In this document: positions 1 through 9,426 of the stretch, piece by piece
How the letters are laid out: each line of letters begins with the position of its first letter
How positions within the stretch are numbered: the stretch's first letter is position 1
Source: JAEWSN01 sp942493335
Lineage (GTDB): Bacteria > Bacillota > Clostridia > DSM-8532
Direction: 5' to 3'
DNA length: 64,000 bases
NCBI GenBank assembly: GCA_942493335.1
Contig: OW818693.1
Location: forward strand, 3,038,001-3,102,000
The notes under the pieces: model-generated
What the model was told of the DNA's origin: nothing
The model's input: the letters and a program-made list of their open reading frames with translations, nothing else
The model's database searches: none
Position numbers and translations under genes: made by a program

Positions 1-1583
1 CCTCCGCGTCTTCAGAGTCAGCCATCGCATCCGCAAGCGCCACAGCTTCGGCTTCCGTTGAAGCGACCGCTTCCGCCGAAGAGCGCAAGATGGAAGGCAA
101 CCTCTATGTCGAGGGATACCCGATCGTCAAGGAGCCGGAAACTTTCAGATTCCTCGTCGACGACGGCGGACAGCCCGCCGACAAGTACCTGGTGCCCAAG
201 ATCGAGGAAGCGACCAACGTCAAGGTCGAATGGCTCGTGTTCCCATATGAGATCGCCAAGGAAAAGAAAAATATCATGATCAATTCCGGCGACTATCCGG
301 ACGTCATCGGCGGCTGGCTGCTCTCCGAAAACGAGGTTCTCAACTACGGTCCGGGTGACGGTCTGTTCGTGCCGATCGAGGAATCGATCGCCAAGTATTC
401 CCCGAACATGACGACGGCCCTTGAAATGCCGAGCGTCCGCCAGACGATGACGCTGCCCGACGGCCATATCTATACGATTCCGTACGTGCTGCCCACACCG
501 AAGGTTTCCTTCAATCCTTACGTCAACAAGGCGTGGATGACCAAACTCGGCCTGAAGATGCCCACGAACACCGATGAGCTGATAACGGTGCTCAAGGCCT
601 TCCGCGACAAGGACCCCAATGGCAACGGCAAGAAGGATGAGATCGCCTGGTCTGGCGACAACAACAACGGATATCTGGGTCTGTTCGCCGGCTGGTGGGG
701 AACCCCCGTGCCGAAGGGCAACTTCACTTACCTCGACGGCAAGTTCCAGTTCACCGCCAATACCGATGCGTTCAAGCAGGCGATCAAGTTCTTCGCCCAG
801 ATCAACAAGGAAGGTCTGCTTGATCCGGAATTCTTCACCCAGAACAGCGACCAGTGGAAAGCCAAGGGCAAGAAGGATCTGTACGGCGTCAGCGTCGGCT
901 ACGGCCATGGCGACTGGGCTCCGGACGGATACAAGATCACCAAGGGAACCGAGCTGTATGATCCGCTGCCCGTGATCAAGGGCGCAGGCGCGACCGCCGA
1001 CCCGAAGTGGTATGCCAATTCCGCCGGCACTTACATCTTCAAGACTCAGGCTGCCATCACCGACAAGGCCAAGAACGTTGACACCATCATCCGCTGGTTC
1101 GACTACGCCCTGTCCGAGGAATTCAGCGTCGCACGCGACAACGGCTGGCTCGATGTGACCTACAAGAAGGTCTCCGATCACACCTACGAGCGCATCGACA
1201 CCACCTCGTGGAATGAAGCCGACAAGAAGAAGGTCGAATGGGGCAACCTGTTCTTCCAGTCCATCCCCAAGTTCATTCCGTTCGAGACGAAGTTCATGCC
1301 TGCTCCCGGCTCACCCGAGGAGTACAAGGAAAAGGATCTCGTCGATCAGATGTACGGTCCGTTCCTCACCGAGCCCGATCCGCAGGTCTGGGCGAGTGAG
1401 GAGGATGCCAAGCGTCTTTCCGTTCTGCAGACCGACATGGACAAGTTCGTCAACGACAAGATCGCTACATGGGTCAGCGGTCAGGCCGACATCGACGCAG
1501 AGTGGGACGCCTACCTGGCCCAGCTCGAAAAGCTTGGCGTGCAGGAGTTGACCACCCTCAAGAACAAGCCCCTGTCCAAGTGA
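1..1583 (+). CDS. Sugar ABC transporter substrate-binding lipoprotein, 5' end off window
   Basis: Extracellular solute-binding protein of the LplA type, which would capture an oligosaccharide outside the cell and hand it to the two permeases that follow. The reading frame is open from base 3, so the signal peptide and lipobox lie before the window. The first visible residues are an Ala/Ser linker typical of lipoproteins, followed by a globular part from MEGNLYVEGYPIVKEP onward (first Met at 90). The visible 526 residues nearly complete the usual 500-560 aa. It is followed at 113 bp by a permease in the same direction. No ATPase gene is nearby. Family assignment is firm, the substrate is unknown. 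Confidence 0.9.
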   Translation, partial: SASSESAIASASATASASVEATASAEERKMEGNLYVEGYPIVKEPETFRFLVDDGGQPADKYLVPKIEEATNVKVEWLVFPYEIAKEKKNIMINSGDYPDVIGGWLLSENEVLNYGPGDGLFVPIEESIAKYSPNMTTALEMPSVRQTMTLPDGHIYTIPYVLPTPKVSFNPYVNKAWMTKLGLKMPTNTDELITVLKAFRDKDPNGNGKKDEIAWSGDNNNGYLGLFAGWWGTPVPKGNFTYLDGKFQFTANTDAFKQAIKFFAQINKEGLLDPEFFTQNSDQWKAKGKKDLYGVSVGYGHGDWAPDGYKITKGTELYDPLPVIKGAGATADPKWYANSAGTYIFKTQAAITDKAKNVDTIIRWFDYALSEEFSVARDNGWLDVTYKKVSDHTYERIDTTSWNEADKKKVEWGNLFFQSIPKFIPFETKFMPAPGSPEEYKEKDLVDQMYGPFLTEPDPQVWASEEDAKRLSVLQTDMDKFVNDKIATWVSGQADIDAEWDAYLAQLEKLGVQELTTLKNKPLSK

Positions 1584-1696
1584 CCTGAGACCCCGACAGT
1601 AAGCCGGCGGGCGATGTGCGGCCAAGGTGCCGCACACCGCCCGTTGCCCTGTCGGCAAGAAAGACCAGACCGATCATGACAGCCTGGAGGTTTCGC

Positions 1697-2644
1697 ATGG
1701 AGGCATCCGCCCTGACAGCCGCACAGAAGCGGCGCGGCACACTCAAGAAAATCCGGGAGAATCTCGACCTGTATCTGTTCGTGCTTCCGGGCATCGTCAT
1801 CACGATCATCTTCCACTACATTCCGCTGTATGGCATTCAGATCGCCTTCCGCAACTATTCGGCCAGAAAGGGCTTCTGGGGAAGCCCCTGGGTGGGATTC
1901 GAGCATTTCCAGCGCTTTTTCGACTCGGCCTATTTCTGGGATCTGATCTGGAACACGCTTTCGCTGAGCCTGTATTCGCTGATCGCCGGCTTCCCGATTC
2001 CCATCATTCTGGCATTGATGCTCAACGCCTTCAAGCACAAGCGCTATCGCAAGGTCATCCAGACGGTGACCTATGCGCCGAACTTCATCTCAACCGTCGT
2101 CATGTGCGGTATCATCCTATTGTTCCTGTCGCCGCGCGTGGGTATCGTCAACCACCTGTTCGGCCTGTTCGGATTCGAGCCCGTCAACTTCATGGCCTAC
2201 CAGTCGCTGTGGCGCCACATCTATGTGTGGACGGGCATCTGGCAGGGGATGGGCTGGTCTTCGGTCATCTACTTCGCCGCGCTCAGCGGTGTGAGCCCGG
2301 AATACTACGAGGCGGCGATTGTCGATGGGGCGACGAAGCTGCAGCGCATCTGGCATATCGACATTCCCTTCATCATCCCCACCGCCGTCATCCTGCTGAT
2401 TCTGAGTTGCGGGGGCATTCTCTCCGTTGGCTTTGAAAAGGCATATCTGCTGCAGAACCAGCTTAATACGGGTGTTTCAGAGATCATCTCGACCTATGTG
2501 TACAAGGTGGGCATGCAGGGGAGCGGGGGGGCTGACATGTCGTTCTCGACAGCCATCGGCCTGTTCAACTCCGTCATCAACTTCATCCTGCTGTTCACCG
2601 TCAACGGCCTTTCACGCAAGCTATCGGAGAACAGCCTGTGGTAA
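1697..2644 (+). CDS. Sugar ABC transporter permease, LplB type
   Basis: Inner-membrane subunit of the importer, 315 aa. The start at 1697 is chosen because GGAGG lies at 1686-1690; an in-frame ATG at 1616 has no such site. Six membrane segments are visible, beginning with LYLFVLPGIVITIIFHYIPL. The cytoplasmic EAA loop that contacts the ATPase is present around residues 204-225 (EAAIVDGATKLQRIWHIDIP). It lies between the binding protein and the second permease, so the three form one transporter. The ATPase is not encoded here and is probably a shared MsmX-type protein. Confidence 0.93.
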   Translation: MEASALTAAQKRRGTLKKIRENLDLYLFVLPGIVITIIFHYIPLYGIQIAFRNYSARKGFWGSPWVGFEHFQRFFDSAYFWDLIWNTLSLSLYSLIAGFPIPIILALMLNAFKHKRYRKVIQTVTYAPNFISTVVMCGIILLFLSPRVGIVNHLFGLFGFEPVNFMAYQSLWRHIYVWTGIWQGMGWSSVIYFAALSGVSPEYYEAAIVDGATKLQRIWHIDIPFIIPTAVILLILSCGGILSVGFEKAYLLQNQLNTGVSEIISTYVYKVGMQGSGGADMSFSTAIGLFNSVINFILLFTVNGLSRKLSENSLW

Positions 2645-2707
2645 GCCGCCGTGACGCCTGCATGCATGACGCTGCCGGCGGAGAATCAGATGGAAGGGAG
2701 TCTTCAC

Positions 2708-3628
2708 ATGAGCACGGCCCTGTATGAACCCAAGATCGCCCGTTCCTCCGGTGACCGAGTTTTCGACGCGATCATCTTCATCCTGCTGACCGGCATATTC
2801 CTGTTGGTCGCCTATCCGCTGTATTTCATCATCATCTCCTCGGTGAGCAGCCCTTCGGCGGTCGCTGCAGGCGATGTGGTGTGGCTTCCGGTCGGCTTCA
2901 ACCTGGCTGGCTACAAGGCCGTTTTCGAGGAAAAGACGGTCATGCGCGGCTTCGTCAATGCGTTGCTGTATACGGTCGTCGGAACCCTCATCAACCTCGC
3001 GGTGACCATTCCGACGGCATACGCACTCTCGCGTGACGACTTCTTCGGGCGCAAGGCGGTCAACTTCTTCTACGTGATCACGATGTTCATCGGCGGCGGC
3101 CTCATCCCCACCTATATCGTCGTCCGCTCCTGCGGCTTCATCGACTCGATCTGGGCGCTGACCATCCCAGGGGCCATCAGCGTGTTCAACATGATCGTGG
3201 CCCGTACATTCTTCAAATCGACGATTCCACAGGAGCTGCTCGAGGCGGCGAAGCTCGACGGCTGCGGCAACAGCCGGTTCTTTTTCTATATCGCGCTGCC
3301 CCTTTCGGGCGCCATCATCGCCATCATGGTGCTCTACTACGGCATCGGGCACTGGAACGCCTATTTCTCCGCGCTGCTGTACATGAACACGCCGGAGAAG
3401 TTCCCGTTGCAGCTGGTGTTGCGCACCATCCTGGTACAGAATTCGATGCAACTCTCCCAGGTCACGAACGATCCCAATGCCCTCAAGGCACTGGAGGAAA
3501 AGCGTCTGGTCGCGGAGTTGATGAAGTATTCGCTGATCATCATCTCCAGCATTCCGGTCATGATCCTATACCCCTTTGTGCAGAAGCATTTCGTCAAGGG
3601 CGTCATGATTGGTTCCATCAAGGGATGA
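2708..3628 (+). CDS. Sugar ABC transporter permease, YtcP type
   Basis: Second membrane subunit of the importer, 306 aa. The start at 2708 follows a GGAAGGGAG ribosome site; the reading frame extends upstream without one. Six membrane helices can be traced, the first at about residues 18-40. The EAA motif appears as EAAKLDGCGNSRFFFYIALP near residue 178. It ends with the usual FVQKHFVKGVMIGSIKG-type tail of this family. It is 63 bp downstream of the first permease and 60 bp upstream of the CBM9-like gene, consistent with one transcript. Confidence 0.93.
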   Translation: MSTALYEPKIARSSGDRVFDAIIFILLTGIFLLVAYPLYFIIISSVSSPSAVAAGDVVWLPVGFNLAGYKAVFEEKTVMRGFVNALLYTVVGTLINLAVTIPTAYALSRDDFFGRKAVNFFYVITMFIGGGLIPTYIVVRSCGFIDSIWALTIPGAISVFNMIVARTFFKSTIPQELLEAAKLDGCGNSRFFFYIALPLSGAIIAIMVLYYGIGHWNAYFSALLYMNTPEKFPLQLVLRTILVQNSMQLSQVTNDPNALKALEEKRLVAELMKYSLIIISSIPVMILYPFVQKHFVKGVMIGSIKG

Positions 3629-3688
3629 TGTGCCTGATTCGACGGGGTGATTTTCCCGGCATCCCATGAAAAGAAGGAGGATTGCAAG

Positions 3689-4735
3689 ATGTGGGAAAAG
3701 GTTCCCGTGCCACAGTTGGTTTTCGCTCCCCGGCACTACGAGTGCCTGCGCGCCCGACACGCGCCCCATCTTGATGGACGCCTCGACAAGCCGTTCTGGG
3801 AACATGCGCCGTGGACAGAGGACTTCGTGGACATCGAAGGATCCGTGCGGCCCGTTCCGGCCAAGCGCACCCGCGCGAAGCTGCTGTGGGATGACGAGTG
3901 CCTGTACATCGGCGCGCAATTGGAGGAGGACGCCATCTGGGCCACACTCACCGAGCGGGACAGTGTGATTTTCCAGGACAACGACTTCGAGGTGTTCATC
4001 GACCCGGACGGCGATTCGCATGCTTATTACGAATTCGAGATGAACGCGCTGAACACGGTCTGGGACCTGTTGCTGACCAAGCCGTACCGCGACGGCGGCC
4101 GCGCCGTCAACGGCTGGGACATCCAGGGCATCCGCACGGCCGTCCACGTTGAAGGAACCCTCAATGAGCCGGGGCCGCAGAACCGGTTCTGGAGCCTTGA
4201 GATCGCCATGCCGTGGAAGGCGCTGTGTGAATGCGCGTCTCATGCACGGGCGCCGGTACCGGGCGATTGCTGGCGTATCAACTTCTCCCGTGTCGAATGG
4301 CGCACGGAGGTGGTCGACGGGCAATACCGCAAGGTGCTCTCGCCGGAAACCGGGCGGCCGTATCCCGAGGACAACTGGATCTGGTCCGCACAGGGCATTG
4401 TGAACATGCATTATCCCGAGTTCTGGGGGTTCCTGGCGTTTCGCGGCGACCATGCCGAGGGGTTTGAAGCGCATCCGGATGAAGCCCGCAAGTGGCTGCT
4501 GCGGCAAGTCTACTATGCCGAGAGAACCGTGTATGCGGAAGAGCGTCAGTTCAGCGCCTCGCTCGATCGGCTGGCAGTGGTCTGTCCGGTATTGGGCGAT
4601 CCCAACAATGGCAGCAGGTTGCCGAAGCCGGTGGTGGAAACCACCCGCGGATCCTTTTTCGCCACGATTCCCTCAGCGGACGGGTGTGGATTCCTGACCA
4701 TCAATGAGGAGGGACGGACATCCCGACTGGCTTGA
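3689..4735 (+). CDS. Carbohydrate-binding family 9-like protein, cytoplasmic form
   Basis: 348 aa protein resembling the CBM9-like/DOMON-type beta-sandwich found at the ends of xylanases and in stand-alone proteins. Signs are the opening ...HLDGRLDKPFWEHAPWTEDF, the LLWDDECLYIGAQLEED strand, and DNDFEVFIDPDGDSHAYYEF, which is the typical ligand-facing stretch. The start at 3689 follows AAGGAGG at 3674-3680. There is no signal peptide and no catalytic domain, which is odd for a glycan-binding fold beside an importer. The last 80 residues have no clear domain. It sits last in the importer operon, so a role in sensing or handling the imported sugar inside the cell is possible but is inference. 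Confidence 0.8.
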   Translation: MWEKVPVPQLVFAPRHYECLRARHAPHLDGRLDKPFWEHAPWTEDFVDIEGSVRPVPAKRTRAKLLWDDECLYIGAQLEEDAIWATLTERDSVIFQDNDFEVFIDPDGDSHAYYEFEMNALNTVWDLLLTKPYRDGGRAVNGWDIQGIRTAVHVEGTLNEPGPQNRFWSLEIAMPWKALCECASHARAPVPGDCWRINFSRVEWRTEVVDGQYRKVLSPETGRPYPEDNWIWSAQGIVNMHYPEFWGFLAFRGDHAEGFEAHPDEARKWLLRQVYYAERTVYAEERQFSASLDRLAVVCPVLGDPNNGSRLPKPVVETTRGSFFATIPSADGCGFLTINEEGRTSRLA

Positions 4736-4804
4736 ACGGGTGCCTTCTCGTGGTAGCGCATTTCCTGCCTGAACCGTCGATTAAGCGCTTGACTCCAAAA
4801 AGAT

Positions 4805-4833
4805 GGGGTGCCGGCAGAACCTGCTGGCACCCC
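4805..4833 (-). terminator. Rho-independent terminator for the UroD-like gene
   Basis: A 13-bp inverted repeat, GGGGTGCCGGCAG and CTGCTGGCACCCC, with a three-base loop. Read on the minus strand it is followed by CTTTTT, which fits termination of the gene ending at 4860. It may also stop plus-strand transcripts from the importer operon, though no T-run follows on that side. Confidence 0.8.
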
Positions 4834-4859
4834 ATTCCTGTGATTTGGTGAAGATTTGA

Positions 4860-5819
4860 TCAACCGCGCCAGGTGCGCATTTCATCGAGTGCGCCGAGCA
4901 ATGCGTCCACGTTCTCGAGCGGCGTATCCATGCCGATCTCAAGGTTGATGCCAAGCCCGCCTTCCGGCAGATACAGGCGCATGACGGTCTCCCGGACATG
5001 ATCCCGCATGTCCTTCGGGGTCCCGAAGGGGAACAGCTGCCGGTCCAGATCCAGCATGATCGGGATTTTCCCTTTGCACGTCTTCTCCAGACGATCGATG
5101 CCGTTCGCGCGGTATTGCGGGTTGATGATGTTGACGCCCGCCTCCACAAGATCCGGCATGATTTCGATGATGTCTCCGTCCGTATGCATGTAAACGGTTT
5201 TTCCGGCGGCGTGCGCCACATCGTAGATGCGCTTGAAGGCCGGCTTCAGATATTTTCGCCATTTTTCCGCGCCAACGGCGAGGCCGTGCTGCATGCCGAG
5301 GTCGTCCCCGTAAAAAATCAAAGGCGCATCGCTTGCTTCGCAATGAAGGCGGGTCTGTCGGACGTTGTAGGCGCAGACGGTGTCAATCAGCATCGTCAGC
5401 TCGTCGCATTCCTCCGCGAAATCCATCATGGCTTCCTCGAATCCGCGAAGATCCAGTAGCCGCAGATACATGAAGCCATGCGGAAGACCCATGTCCTTTT
5501 CAGGCGCTTTCAAGGTCAGGATATCCTCCCGATTCGGGACGGGGTGTCCTGTCACGTAAGCTTCCATTCCTTCTTGAAGATTGCTCCAGACGCATCCCCA
5601 TGGATCGATGTACTCGCCCGCATAATAGGAAATCGCCATATGGACGGTCGCATCCTCCAGATTCTTCGGGTCGAAAAAGGCGGGGTATTTGCGGAGAATC
5701 TCCGTCAGCCCCTTGCCATGCAGCTTTCTCGCGGCGGGGAGGATGCCGGCGAATACAGGGATTTCGGTCGGATGATCGTATCGGACTGCTTTCAGGATGA
5801 GGGACTGTGTATCTTGCAT
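4860..5819 (-). CDS. Uroporphyrinogen decarboxylase-like protein (UroD/MtaA fold)
   Basis: 319 aa TIM-barrel protein of the UroD/MtaA superfamily, which includes haem-pathway decarboxylases and corrinoid methyltransferases. It is not a haem gene by context: it stands divergent from an AraC regulator among sugar genes. Visible family features are YDHPTEIPVFAGI near the N terminus, FYGDDLGMQHGLAVG, and MHTDGDIIEIMPDLVEAGVN around the position where MtaA carries its His-x-Cys zinc site; here the Cys is replaced by Asp. The start at 5819 has GGAGGT just upstream; an earlier in-frame ATG lacks one. Reaction unknown. Confidence 0.85.
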   Translation of the reverse strand: MQDTQSLILKAVRYDHPTEIPVFAGILPAARKLHGKGLTEILRKYPAFFDPKNLEDATVHMAISYYAGEYIDPWGCVWSNLQEGMEAYVTGHPVPNREDILTLKAPEKDMGLPHGFMYLRLLDLRGFEEAMMDFAEECDELTMLIDTVCAYNVRQTRLHCEASDAPLIFYGDDLGMQHGLAVGAEKWRKYLKPAFKRIYDVAHAAGKTVYMHTDGDIIEIMPDLVEAGVNIINPQYRANGIDRLEKTCKGKIPIMLDLDRQLFPFGTPKDMRDHVRETVMRLYLPEGGLGINLEIGMDTPLENVDALLGALDEMRTWRG

Positions 5820-5835
5820 GGGGGCACCTCCGTGA

Positions 5836-5873
5836 TTTGTAGGTCCTGCCTTCATCCACTATAATAGGCAGGA
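5836..5873. promoter_or_regulatory. Divergent promoter with 8-bp operator dyad
   Basis: A perfect dyad TCCTGCCT (5844-5851) and AGGCAGGA (5866-5873) brackets a TATAAT box at 5860-5865 on the plus strand. A weak -35 TTGTAG lies 17 bp upstream of that box. On the minus strand TATTAT at the same place has ATGACA 18 bp upstream. The site sits between the UroD-like gene and the AraC gene, so it may be the binding site of that AraC protein. Binding is inferred. Confidence 0.55.
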
Positions 5874-5931
5874 AGGGCTGTTTCTGTCATGTGAAATGGT
5901 GCCCGGCACAAAAACACAGGAGGGATCCGTC

Positions 5932-6900
5932 ATGCGGAAACGCCTGGATCGAACGGTTCTGACCGAAGCGGAGCTGCACACCCCCGGTCTGGTGATGCTT
6001 GGACGAAACCGGACCACCCGTGCGCAGAAACCGATGCCCCTGCATACCCATGTGAACTGCATCGAAATGGTCGTGGTGATGAAGGGGCATGAGCGGTATT
6101 TCACGGAAGGCCGCGAATACGGGCTTTCCGGGGGCGAGGTGTTCCTGTCCCTGCCGGATCAGCCGCATGGTAACGGTCAGGCGGAACAGGGCATTTCCGA
6201 ATTCATCTGGTTTCAGATTCATATGGCGGAAACGGATGACTTTCTGGGTCTTTCCCGTGAGAACGGCGCATATGTGAGATCCCGCCTGCTGTCCATGACC
6301 TGCCGGAAATGGACGACGGACAAGAGGTGCATGGATCTGTTGGAACATGCATTCCTCGCCTTCGCCGGTGGGGAACCGACTGAGCGGTTGACCGCACAGG
6401 GCATGTTCTTTGCGGCCATCGCGCGGTTGATGAATCAGGCGGATGCGCAGGACTGCCGGGAAGAGGCGGGCAGCCGACATGCCGGACAGCCTGACGCCGG
6501 ACTGATCGATACCGGTTTGAATGATGCCGGTTTGAATAGCTCAGATTTGCGTGAAGCCGCCGTGAAACTGCCACACCGGGATGCGGTGATGGCAGGTATG
6601 GCAGCCTACATTCGCGATCACCTGTCGGACCCGTTGGAAATGCAGACACTTTGCGGCCTGTGCCGTTTGTCCGAATCCGCTTTCAAGCGCCGGTTCAAGG
6701 ATGCGACAGGGCAGACGCCGCGCGAATACATCAACCACCGGAAAATCGAACGGGCGAAACAGCGTTTGGAAGAAGGAGCGGGCATCACGGAAACCGCCAT
6801 GGCGCTCGGCTTTTCAGGCAGCGACTACTTTTCCGTGGTATTCAAACGACATACGGCCACCACACCGACCGAATACCGGAAGGCATTCAGTCGGACATGA
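5932..6900 (+). CDS. AraC-family transcriptional regulator
   Basis: 322 aa regulator with an N-terminal cupin sensor domain (PLHTHVNCIEMVVVMKG at about residues 33-50) and a C-terminal double helix-turn-helix, ending ITETAMALGFSGSDYFSVVF then TPTEYRKAF. The start at 5932 follows AGGAGGGA. The linker near residues 187-205 carries three 15-bp tandem units encoding the D-A/T-G-L-I/N pattern. It is divergent from the UroD-like gene and probably controls it in response to a sugar. Confidence 0.92.
   Translation: MRKRLDRTVLTEAELHTPGLVMLGRNRTTRAQKPMPLHTHVNCIEMVVVMKGHERYFTEGREYGLSGGEVFLSLPDQPHGNGQAEQGISEFIWFQIHMAETDDFLGLSRENGAYVRSRLLSMTCRKWTTDKRCMDLLEHAFLAFAGGEPTERLTAQGMFFAAIARLMNQADAQDCREEAGSRHAGQPDAGLIDTGLNDAGLNSSDLREAAVKLPHRDAVMAGMAAYIRDHLSDPLEMQTLCGLCRLSESAFKRRFKDATGQTPREYINHRKIERAKQRLEEGAGITETAMALGFSGSDYFSVVFKRHTATTPTEYRKAFSRT
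6493..6537 (+). repeat. 15-bp in-frame tandem repeat in AraC linker
   Basis: Three imperfect 15-bp units starting GACGCCGGACTGATC, GATACCGGTTTGAAT and GATGCCGGTTTGAAT. They encode DAGLI, DTGLN, DAGLN between the sensor and DNA-binding domains. Confidence 0.8.
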
Positions 6901-6997
6901 TGGCCGCGAGGCACTAAACCAGACAGGATCGTCGCCTCCCTGTCACAGGCGCCCGTAAATCCTTGTGTTCTCGTCATCAAGACCGGCAAGGCGGTCC

Positions 6998-8041
6998 CTA
7001 CGCACCCTCGATCATGGACTGCAGCCCTTCCTCGACCAAGGGTCTGCGGTTCGGGATTTCATACGGTTCCAGCGCCCACAGGACTGCGCCGAGCACAGGC
7101 GGTGCGGAAAGCTTCGACATCATGATGGGGCGCGTCGGATTCCAGCCCTTCAGCAGGTTCAGCATGGTGTCCGCCGTACGCGGGTTCGAGCCCTTAACAA
7201 AGACCGAACCGGCAAGAATGAGCTCCAACGGGAGCGGTTCGTCCTTGGTTCCGAAGTCCAGCCGGTTCAGGACACCCTGTATGCTTCGGGCATATTCCCG
7301 ACCGGAACGATCCAGCAGCTCCAGAGAAACTTCGTCCCCCAGATCCGCCGCATCAAAGACCAGGCGGCCGAATTCCATATAGTCGCAGGTACCTTCCGCC
7401 ATGGCGTGCATGAGCACTTCCGGATAATCCGCAGGATCGGTGATGCCGACCGCACGGAAAAGGAGATCCTGCAGGAGGGTGGCGGGGGCATCCTTGTAAA
7501 GATGATCGTAGACGGCCCGGATGGCCCGGACTGTCAGCTGTCCGCCGCCGCCCTCGTCTCCCGTGTAGTCGCCGAGTCCGCCGATCTGCAGCATGTTGCC
7601 ATGCCGGTCGATACCGCCAATGGAAAAGCCCGTCCCGTTGATGGCACAGATGCCGGAACCGCTGATACAGCCGGCTTTCACCCCAAGAAACGAATCGTTG
7701 CAAAGGATGAATTTTTCAAGACCCAAATCCCGGAGCATGCCGGAAATGATTTCATGCTGGCGCTTTGTATCCACGCCGGCCAGGCCGAAGACTGCATTTT
7801 CGACGTCCTTCACATTGAGGTTGTTGCGGCAGAACAATGTGTCCAAATCCGCGCGCAGCCGATGCCGCAGGCCGGTGAAACCGTCCAGGAGGGCCTCGTG
7901 GTTGGTGGGTCCGGAGATCAGGAAGTCGACGGGACGGCCGCAGGTGTCGTACAGGGCGTAGTGGGTCTTCGTTCCACCCCCGTCGACACCGAGCACTACG
8001 GCGGGTCTGCAGTCACAATCATTGTCAGCACAATCGCACAT
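6998..8041 (-). CDS. BadF/BadG/BcrA/BcrD-type ATPase, probable N-acetylglucosamine or sugar kinase
   Basis: 347 aa protein of the ASKHA fold. The first phosphate loop is VVLGVDGGGTKTHYALYD near residue 15, and the second is GSGICAINGTGFSIGGIDRHG; GDEGGGGQLTVRAI follows in the order seen in N-acetylglucosamine kinases of the BadF/BadG family. The start at 8041 has GGGGAGGA in front. Its start is only 2 bp from the stop of the GH4 glycosidase upstream, so the two are translated as one unit. A kinase acting on the sugar that GH4 releases, or on the disaccharide before cleavage, is the likely role. The N terminus has an unusual Cys cluster (MCDCADNDCDC). Confidence 0.88.
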   Translation of the reverse strand: MCDCADNDCDCRPAVVLGVDGGGTKTHYALYDTCGRPVDFLISGPTNHEALLDGFTGLRHRLRADLDTLFCRNNLNVKDVENAVFGLAGVDTKRQHEIISGMLRDLGLEKFILCNDSFLGVKAGCISGSGICAINGTGFSIGGIDRHGNMLQIGGLGDYTGDEGGGGQLTVRAIRAVYDHLYKDAPATLLQDLLFRAVGITDPADYPEVLMHAMAEGTCDYMEFGRLVFDAADLGDEVSLELLDRSGREYARSIQGVLNRLDFGTKDEPLPLELILAGSVFVKGSNPRTADTMLNLLKGWNPTRPIMMSKLSAPPVLGAVLWALEPYEIPNRRPLVEEGLQSMIEGA

Positions 8042-8043
8042 GC

Positions 8044-9339
8044 TCAGGTCCTCCCCGCGAACTGGGGCAGGAACGCCCGGTTCGCTTCCAGCATTTCGTC
8101 CAGCATTGGTTTGGCACGGTGATAGTCTCCGATGAGCGGATGAACCAGCAAGGCTGCAAGCGCTGCGGTATAGTCACCCTCCAGGCCTGCTTTTGCGGCA
8201 AGCTTTTCATAGGCCTTCACAGCCTGGATCAGACCGATGATGTGGGGGTTGTCGAAGTTCCGGAGCGGGAGCGGGGTGGCCCCGGCCTTGTTGATGAGGC
8301 ACTTGGTCTCGACAACATCGCTGTAGGCGAGGAAGGGGTAGGTTCCCTTGTTCATGACATCCACGACATGAATCTCATTCCTGTCATTTTCGATGGCATC
8401 GATGAGGGAGACCGCCGCTTCGGAATACAAGGCGCCGCCGCGTTTGTTCAGTACGTCCGGCTTGCTTCTCAGAGAGGTGTCCTTGTACAGTTCCAACAGT
8501 TCGTGCTCGATTCCCTGACAGACCTCGCCGCGTGTCTGGGCGGCTTCCTTGCACTTCTTCACGGTCTCGTCACGGAAATAGTAGTAATTCAGGTATCCGA
8601 TCGGGAGTCCTTTCATGACGGCCATCAGTTCGGGCGCATAGGGCATGTCTGGAATGTTCTTGAAGGCTGCGGTGTTCTGCGGCCTGCAGAGCTGTTCCTG
8701 AAGGATTTCCACGCCATCGGCGTAAATGCCGGTGAGCCAGCAGAGGTGGTTGAGGCCGACAAAATCGTAGTCGAATTCCTTCGTGCCTTCCGGAAGTCGG
8801 GTCTTCGCCTCGCGCAGGATGTTGATCGGACCGTTGCAGAGGCCCATCATCTTGACGTTTGTATGGTTCAGGATGGTCTCGGCGATCAGGCCGGACGGGT
8901 TTGAAAAATTGATGAGCCAGGCGTTCGGCGCGAGCCGCTCCATGGTCCGGGCCACTTCCATGAGAACGGGGATGGTGCGCATCGCCTTCATGAAGCCGCC
9001 GGCTCCAGTGGTTTCCTGACCAAGGAAATCGTATTTCAAAGGGATCTTTTCATCCCGGATGCGGGCATCGAGCATGCCGACCCGGACCTGACCCAGAACG
9101 TAATCCGCCCCTTCGATGGCCTCGTCCAGATTGTCCGTGATGGTGATGGGGGCTGAAATACCCTTGTCGTCCAGCATGCGACGGCAGAGGCCTGCTACTG
9201 TTTCAGTCTTCTCCCGGTTGATGTCCATGAAGAAAAGGGACCCGAGGGACAGGGATTCCTTTCGCTGCAGGAACCCGTCGATCAGCTCGGGCGTGTATGT
9301 GCTGCCGGCTCCGACAATGGCAACCTTCAATGGTTTCAT
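8044..9339 (-). CDS. GH4 family 6-phospho-beta-glucosidase-like enzyme
   Basis: 431 aa NAD- and metal-dependent glycosidase of family GH4. The Rossmann loop is KVAIVGAGSTYTPELIDGF at the N terminus; GGFMKAMRTIPV and LINFSNPSG follow, and the metal-site residues appear in MMGLCNGPIN and FVGLNHLCW. These features point to the 6-phospho-beta-glucosidase branch rather than the alpha-galactosidase branch. The start at 9339 follows GGAAAGGGA. It is the first gene of a two-gene operon with the BadF-type kinase and is divergent from an AraC regulator. No PTS genes are nearby, so the partner kinase may supply the phosphorylated substrate; that is inference. Confidence 0.92.
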   Translation of the reverse strand: MKPLKVAIVGAGSTYTPELIDGFLQRKESLSLGSLFFMDINREKTETVAGLCRRMLDDKGISAPITITDNLDEAIEGADYVLGQVRVGMLDARIRDEKIPLKYDFLGQETTGAGGFMKAMRTIPVLMEVARTMERLAPNAWLINFSNPSGLIAETILNHTNVKMMGLCNGPINILREAKTRLPEGTKEFDYDFVGLNHLCWLTGIYADGVEILQEQLCRPQNTAAFKNIPDMPYAPELMAVMKGLPIGYLNYYYFRDETVKKCKEAAQTRGEVCQGIEHELLELYKDTSLRSKPDVLNKRGGALYSEAAVSLIDAIENDRNEIHVVDVMNKGTYPFLAYSDVVETKCLINKAGATPLPLRNFDNPHIIGLIQAVKAYEKLAAKAGLEGDYTAALAALLVHPLIGDYHRAKPMLDEMLEANRAFLPQFAGRT

Positions 9340-9426
9340 GTGTTCCCTTTCCGTCCGATCCCTTCGGGCTTCGGAACAAAGCGGATGACCGGGGAGGAGG
9401 ATGCATTGATGGTATCCCATACAAAG

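Noticed and set aside
18..1181. Long open frame antisense to the first binding protein (minus strand)
   Set aside because: No ribosome site; sequence is a shadow of a codon-biased high-GC gene whose plus-strand product is a clear transporter protein.
4860..5819. Assignment of the UroD-like genes as hemE
   Set aside because: Four divergent copies, none near haem genes, and the neighbourhoods are all sugar-related.
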